18,219 bases of DNA from Candidatus Gastranaerophilales bacterium (GTDB taxonomy: Bacteria > Cyanobacteriota > Vampirovibrionia > Gastranaerophilales > Gastranaerophilaceae): the NCBI GenBank assembly GCA_944325615.1, contig CALVAU010000132.1, positions 1-18,219 on the forward strand, in the 5' to 3' direction. The translations under genes and the position numbers were made by a program. A model generated the notes under the pieces. The model searched no databases. It saw only the letters and a program-made list of their open reading frames with translations, and had not been told where the DNA came from. Position 1 is the stretch's first letter; each line of letters starts with the position of its first letter. This document shows positions 14,508-18,219 of this stretch, piece by piece.

Positions 14508-15555
14508 CTATCACGAGATTAAACCGTATTTAAAAGAATGTGAACCTGTTAGAATAAGATATTTTGTAAGATTTGTTTTATTTACAATAGTTACAACCTT
14601 ATTAACAGGTTATGCAATGGCAAAACTAACTCTTCCATCTGACAATTCAGGTTTATGTCTTATAGTATTTTTCAATATTGGTATTTTAGCTGTTTATATA
14701 CTAATAATTAGTGATCATTATTATTCTCTTACAAAAGTTTTCTCACATAACGTAAAAGAAAAAGTAAAGAGCAAATTTGCAAAAATTTTCAATTTTCAAT
14801 ATATAGATAATTTATCAAACACTATTTTTAGACATTATACAAAAAAACATAATGATATTGCTTTTGATGACATACTTACCGGCTCCTACAATGATATTCC
14901 TTATGTTGTTTGGGAAGAAAATAATTATATAAACATAATTTTTAAAACACAAAAATACATAAAATCTAAAACTCAAATTTTTTCTAAAAAACGAGATCAA
15001 GGAGAAAAATTGTCACTTTGGGCAACAGGGGTATTTTTTCTAATACCTTTATCATTTTGTATAGCTCTTATAAAAACTGCTATCTTTAATGGAGAAATCG
15101 ATTTTTTGGTATTAAAATCTATTATGCCAACCATATTTTCAAATACTATTCCATGGCTAATCGCAACTATTTTTGTATATACTACATGTATTTGCGGCTT
15201 TAACGCTAAAAAAATATCAAATACCCAATCAAATAAAATCGTTACTGAAAGCTCTGAACTACAAAAACAATTTGAAATCATTGGTGATCAAGTCGAAGGC
15301 AGATACGCCCTTACAACCGCTTTTATTGATAAACTGAATAATCTCCAGAATTCATTTAAAAGTAATAAAATAATCTGTACATTTATTGATGATGTTGTTA
15401 AATTTGAAATCAGCACAAATAAAGATATGTTTGAATTTGCAAATCTATTTATTAAAGCTGATTCACCTAAATGTATCGAAAATTTTTATAACGAGATTAC
15501 TTCTATTTTCAATTTGATTGAATACTTCAAATTTGACGAAAATACTAAGCTTTGA
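14461..15555 (+). CDS. DUF3137-like integral membrane protein, copy 1
   Basis: The 364-residue protein has an N-terminal amphipathic stretch (MDVNNAAKFRSSLRDVYHEI), membrane helices at about 34-55 and 64-84, and a soluble part (95-180) including FDDILTGSYNDIPYVVWEENNYINIIFKT. Two further helices (about 184-208, 229-248) precede a soluble C-terminal domain (258-364). That last domain carries the pattern I associate with DUF3137: V-x-E-S-x-E-x-x-K-x-F-E-I, then D-x-x-E-G-R-Y-A-L-T, then FE near 325. DUF3137 proteins have no established function. The start ATG 14461 has no ribosome binding site but a promoter seven bases upstream. It is followed after 61 bases by a paralogue under an identical promoter, and no terminator separates them. 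Confidence 0.7.
   Translation: MDVNNAAKFRSSLRDVYHEIKPYLKECEPVRIRYFVRFVLFTIVTTLLTGYAMAKLTLPSDNSGLCLIVFFNIGILAVYILIISDHYYSLTKVFSHNVKEKVKSKFAKIFNFQYIDNLSNTIFRHYTKKHNDIAFDDILTGSYNDIPYVVWEENNYINIIFKTQKYIKSKTQIFSKKRDQGEKLSLWATGVFFLIPLSFCIALIKTAIFNGEIDFLVLKSIMPTIFSNTIPWLIATIFVYTTCICGFNAKKISNTQSNKIVTESSELQKQFEIIGDQVEGRYALTTAFIDKLNNLQNSFKSNKIICTFIDDVVKFEISTNKDMFEFANLFIKADSPKCIENFYNEITSIFNLIEYFKFDENTKL
15235..15555 (+). repeat. 3' homologous segment of the DUF3137-like pair, copy 1
   Basis: Aligns without gaps to 16589-16909. The last 106 residues encoded differ at about nine positions, whereas the middle of the genes is far more divergent. Confidence 0.9.
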
Positions 15556-15576
15556 TGGGTTTCTGAAATATTTTAT

Positions 15577-15663
15577 TAATTTGACTATTATTGGATAATA
15601 TTATAAAATCGAATTTATGGATGTTAATAACGCTGCTAAATTCAGAAGCTCTCTTAGAGATGT
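15577..15663 (+). repeat. 87-base perfect direct repeat, copy 2
   Basis: Second copy of 14421-14507, offset by 1156 bases. Recombination between the copies would remove exactly one DUF3137-like gene and leave the promoter intact. Confidence 0.95.
15581..15609 (+). promoter_or_regulatory. Promoter of the second DUF3137-like gene
   Basis: TTGACT (15581-15586), 17 bases, TAAAAT (15604-15609), seven bases before ATG 15617. Identical to the promoter of copy 1. Confidence 0.7.
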
Positions 15664-16909
15664 ATATCACAAGATTAAACCGTATTTAAGAAAAAGTGAG
15701 TCCGTAAGAACAAAATATTTAACTTGGTTTGTATTAATATCAATTATTGGAACAATAATAATATTTTATGCAATAAAATATCTCACTTTTACTTTCTTAC
15801 TTGCCCCTGAGGGCGGCAATGAATATCTCAGTAATATCACTATCTGGGTAGATATTGCTCTTTTGGCATGTGATATTGCTCTTATTAGAAGCGCTTACAG
15901 TTATTTTGAAAAACCTTTTTCCAAGAATGTAAAACAACAAGTGAAATACAGATTTGCAGAGATTTTCAATTTCCAATATGCTAATAATTTGTCTAGCGAC
16001 ACTTTTCAAAATTATCTACCCAAAAATAATTATAATCTTGATGATGTAATAAGCGGATATTACAATAATGTTCCGTATTTAGTCTGGGAACAAGACAATT
16101 ATGTAAACTTGATTTTTAAAACACAAAAATATATAAAATCCAAAACTCAAATTATTTCTAAAAGCCAAGACAAAGACCAAAAAATTGCATTATACATTAC
16201 CGGTTTATTTTTATTAATTCCAATAAATGATGCAATATCAATTATTAAAACTACAATTTATAACAGACAAATTGATTTTCAGATTTTGCAAGAAAAACTG
16301 CCTGATCTTTTTTATATTACAGGATTGTGGCTTCTGGCAGCTTTCTTTATTTATGGCATTTGCATTTTTTGTTCCAACGCCAATACAAAGCTAAAATCAA
16401 AATTTAATAATCTTTCAGATGAAGCCAGAGAAATAATTAAAATGATAGCAATGTTTTCTTTTGTATCACTTTTAATGGCTATAGCTTTTAAAACTTGGAT
16501 AATACTAATTTTAGCTTTATTAGTTGGTATAGTATTTATAATACCGATTTGGCTACATTATAGTAAAAAGCCTAAAACAAAATCTGAAAAAATCGTTACA
16601 GAAAGCTCTGAGCTACAAAAACAATTTGAAATCATCGGCGATCAAATCGAAGGAAGATACGCCCTTACAACCGCGTTCATTGATAGACTGAATAATCTCC
16701 AAAATTCATTTAAAAGTAAAAAGATAATCTGCACATTTATTGATGATGTAGTCAAACTTGAAATTGAAACCAAAAGAGATATGTTTGAATTTGCGAATCT
16801 ATTTATTAAAACAGATTCGCCTAAATGTATCGAAAATTTTTATAACGAGATTACTTCTATTTTCAATTTAATTGAATACTTCAAATTTGACGAAAATACA
16901 GGATTATAA
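15617..16909 (+). CDS. DUF3137-like integral membrane protein, copy 2, with an extra helix pair
   Basis: This 430-residue paralogue of the preceding gene has helices at about 34-55, 73-91, 189-211 and 231-252 that correspond to copy 1. A segment of about 60 residues (roughly 257-318) absent from copy 1 then adds two helices (about 273-291 and 293-312) before the conserved C-terminal DUF3137-like domain (325-430). The first 15 residues are identical to copy 1 and the last 106 nearly so, while residues 20-255 are only moderately similar. It is predicted to be leaderless like copy 1. The function is unknown; the extra hairpin may change how the last domain is presented. No terminator is seen after it. 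Confidence 0.7.
   Translation: MDVNNAAKFRSSLRDVYHKIKPYLRKSESVRTKYLTWFVLISIIGTIIIFYAIKYLTFTFLLAPEGGNEYLSNITIWVDIALLACDIALIRSAYSYFEKPFSKNVKQQVKYRFAEIFNFQYANNLSSDTFQNYLPKNNYNLDDVISGYYNNVPYLVWEQDNYVNLIFKTQKYIKSKTQIISKSQDKDQKIALYITGLFLLIPINDAISIIKTTIYNRQIDFQILQEKLPDLFYITGLWLLAAFFIYGICIFCSNANTKLKSKFNNLSDEAREIIKMIAMFSFVSLLMAIAFKTWIILILALLVGIVFIIPIWLHYSKKPKTKSEKIVTESSELQKQFEIIGDQIEGRYALTTAFIDRLNNLQNSFKSKKIICTFIDDVVKLEIETKRDMFEFANLFIKTDSPKCIENFYNEITSIFNLIEYFKFDENTGL
16589..16909 (+). repeat. 3' homologous segment of the DUF3137-like pair, copy 2
   Basis: Gap-free counterpart of 15235-15555. Many of the base differences are silent. Confidence 0.9.
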
Positions 16910-16939
16910 GGCATAAATATTTAGGTTTTCCTCCTCTAA

Positions 16940-16956
16940 TGTAACGAAATATTACA
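16940..16956. promoter_or_regulatory. Inverted repeat TGTAA-N7-TTACA, possible operator
   Basis: Perfect five-base arms with a seven-base centre (CGAAATA), located about 80 bases before the start of the 17038 gene. The size suits a dimeric repressor or a weak hairpin. No clear -35/-10 pair could be fixed nearby. Confidence 0.35.
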
Positions 16957-17037
16957 AAACAGAGATAAAAAATTAAAGTTTTTTATAAATTATGCCGTAT
17001 CCCATGGCAAGGAAACGAAATTGAAAGGGAACTTGTC

Positions 17038-18081
17038 ATGGGAATGGCAGCATCACAAGCTAGATTCTTAGGGCTCACCGCTCGAAAGACAAATACCGAA
17101 TATGAAGGACAACAGGTTAACCAACAAAGAACTACTTTGTCTAACCAGTCCTCTAACTACTACAATCAGTTACTCGGTATGACTGTTCCGACTCCCCCTT
17201 CTACTCAAGATTTTACTAAAACTGTTTATACTTTTACTGATGGTGCACTTGATAACACTATCACTTCTATGATTGCTCAAGCTGACGGTACTTATATTAT
17301 CAGCTACACTAGAAAATGGACTGATAATTTTGCACCTATTTCTGCTGGTTCTACTGTTGTTACCAGAACCGGAGAAGAAGGTAATTATTCTTATATGGTT
17401 GGGTCTGTTCAGCTTAGAAATTTAGGTGAAATGCCGGCTGATCCCGACAATGATCCTTATTTCAGCACTCTTAATGATGAGCAAAGACAAAAAGCTCTCG
17501 CTGAAGAACAAGAATATCTTACTAAATTAAATGAAAAATACGGTGATGCTAACTGGCAAGTTAGATATTCACTTAATTCTACTACTGGTACTTGGTCTCC
17601 TTACTTTTACAAAAAAGAAGATCTTGAAAAGAAAGATGTTCTTTACGGTGATAACGGGGCTTCTTTATCTTACATTCCTTGCTACACTATAGGCGAAGCT
17701 CTACAAACTGAAGAAGTTAAAGGTTCTATTGCTAGATTTGAACAAGATAACACTGGAAGATATATGAGTATTACCATTTATCAACAAAATGATGATGGTA
17801 CACTTACTCAGCCTGTTACTTATTCGCTTACTACTAATACTACTACTGATCAGGATGCTTATGATGATGCGATGAATCAGTATGAGTTTGATAAAAACCA
17901 ATATGATCATTCTATTCAAGAAATCAACGCTAAAATTGAAATTATTCAAGCTCAAGATAAAAATTTGGAATTAAGATTAAAACAACTTGATACTGAACAA
18001 AATGCTATTCAAACTGAAATGGATGCCGTTCAAAAAGTTATTGAAAAGAACACTGAATCTACTTTCAAAACTTTCGGTTAA
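17038..18081 (+). CDS. Coiled-coil protein with AASQARxLxLTAR N-terminus, function unknown
   Basis: The 347-residue protein opens with GMAASQARFLGLTARKTNTE and a helical Gln/Asn/Ser-rich region (20-48). I associate this opening with surface or flagellar-like proteins repeated in gut Melainabacteria and some Firmicutes, but no function is established. The middle (55-245) is Thr/Ser/Tyr-rich and looks like beta structure; the C-terminus (275-345) is a clear coiled coil (YEFDKNQYDHSIQEINAKIE onward). There is one cysteine, and no signal peptide or membrane helix. The N-terminal helix plus C-terminal coil recalls flagellin/hook-type filament proteins, an analogy only. AAAGGGA seven bases before the ATG is a good ribosome binding site. 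Codons ending in T (ACT, GCT, TCT, CTT) are markedly preferred over those of neighbouring genes, suggesting strong expression. A terminator follows. Confidence 0.7.
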   Translation: MGMAASQARFLGLTARKTNTEYEGQQVNQQRTTLSNQSSNYYNQLLGMTVPTPPSTQDFTKTVYTFTDGALDNTITSMIAQADGTYIISYTRKWTDNFAPISAGSTVVTRTGEEGNYSYMVGSVQLRNLGEMPADPDNDPYFSTLNDEQRQKALAEEQEYLTKLNEKYGDANWQVRYSLNSTTGTWSPYFYKKEDLEKKDVLYGDNGASLSYIPCYTIGEALQTEEVKGSIARFEQDNTGRYMSITIYQQNDDGTLTQPVTYSLTTNTTTDQDAYDDAMNQYEFDKNQYDHSIQEINAKIEIIQAQDKNLELRLKQLDTEQNAIQTEMDAVQKVIEKNTESTFKTFG

Positions 18082-18184
18082 TACTTCAGTTAACATTTAT
18101 AAAACCATTGATGCCATTTTTGGCTATACGTTTTATGCTAAAATTTTATATTTTTTCAATTTCATTTCCTTTTTTCCCTTTATG

Positions 18185-18211
18185 CGACCCAAAAACAGGT
18201 CGTTTTTTTTT
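18185..18211 (+). terminator. Rho-independent terminator after the 17038 gene
   Basis: CGACC pairs with GGTCG around an eight-base A-rich loop, followed by nine T. The 100 bases between the stop at 18081 and this stem hold only a weak GCC-ATTTTT-GGC hairpin. Confidence 0.8.
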
Positions 18212-18219
18212 GAGGAATT

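Overview
The window reads as chromosome of an AT-rich, Gram-negative-type bacterium. A Kdo transferase (waaA) implies an LPS outer membrane, and there are several signal peptides and TonB-like and VirB10-like envelope proteins. The low GC, the clade-type hypothetical at 8875-10305 and the N-terminal pattern of the protein at 17038-18081 (GMAASQARFLGLTARKTN) remind me most of the gut Melainabacteria/Gastranaerophilales, the non-photosynthetic relatives of Cyanobacteria. That assignment is inference from memory of such proteins and was not tested. I see no tRNA, rRNA, CRISPR array, transposase or phage gene.

Layout. (1) 1-834: the terminator of a gene lying outside the window, then a PPP-like metallophosphoesterase. 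(2) 839-3485, minus strand: three tandem paralogous secreted von Willebrand factor A (VWA) proteins with intact MIDAS metal sites. (3) 3635-8474, plus strand, divergent from (2): a tightly spaced four-gene operon. It encodes a secreted VirB10/TrbI-like protein, an FHA-like plus eight-helix membrane protein, and two single-pass proteins with long Lys/Gln/Pro-rich linkers and TonB/TolA-like C-termini. I read this as an undescribed envelope-spanning apparatus. (4) 8475-8874: a 400-base gap holding a possible microprotein transcript, a strong terminator, a second short ORF with a good ribosome binding site, and a 5'-leader hairpin. (5) 8875-10305: a membrane-associated protein of unknown function with a possible internal duplication. 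(6) 10302-14400: housekeeping genes, namely a HI0933/YhiN-type flavoprotein, folK, a class V aminotransferase and divergent waaA. (7) 14421-16909: two tandem DUF3137-like membrane proteins with identical promoters and 5' ends, near-identical 3' ends and divergent middles. (8) 17038-18081: a probably highly expressed coiled-coil protein followed by a terminator.

Regulation. Several promoters can be read directly (a TTGaca-like box, a 16-17 base spacer, a TAtaaT-like box). In at least five of them the -10 box lies only 6-9 bases before the start codon, so those mRNAs should be leaderless or almost so. Other genes in the same window have ordinary GGAGG or AAAGGA sites, so both initiation modes appear to be used. 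A conserved 31-base block sits upstream of two of the VWA genes, and one copy lies between the divergent VWA and envelope-operon promoters, linking the two groups.
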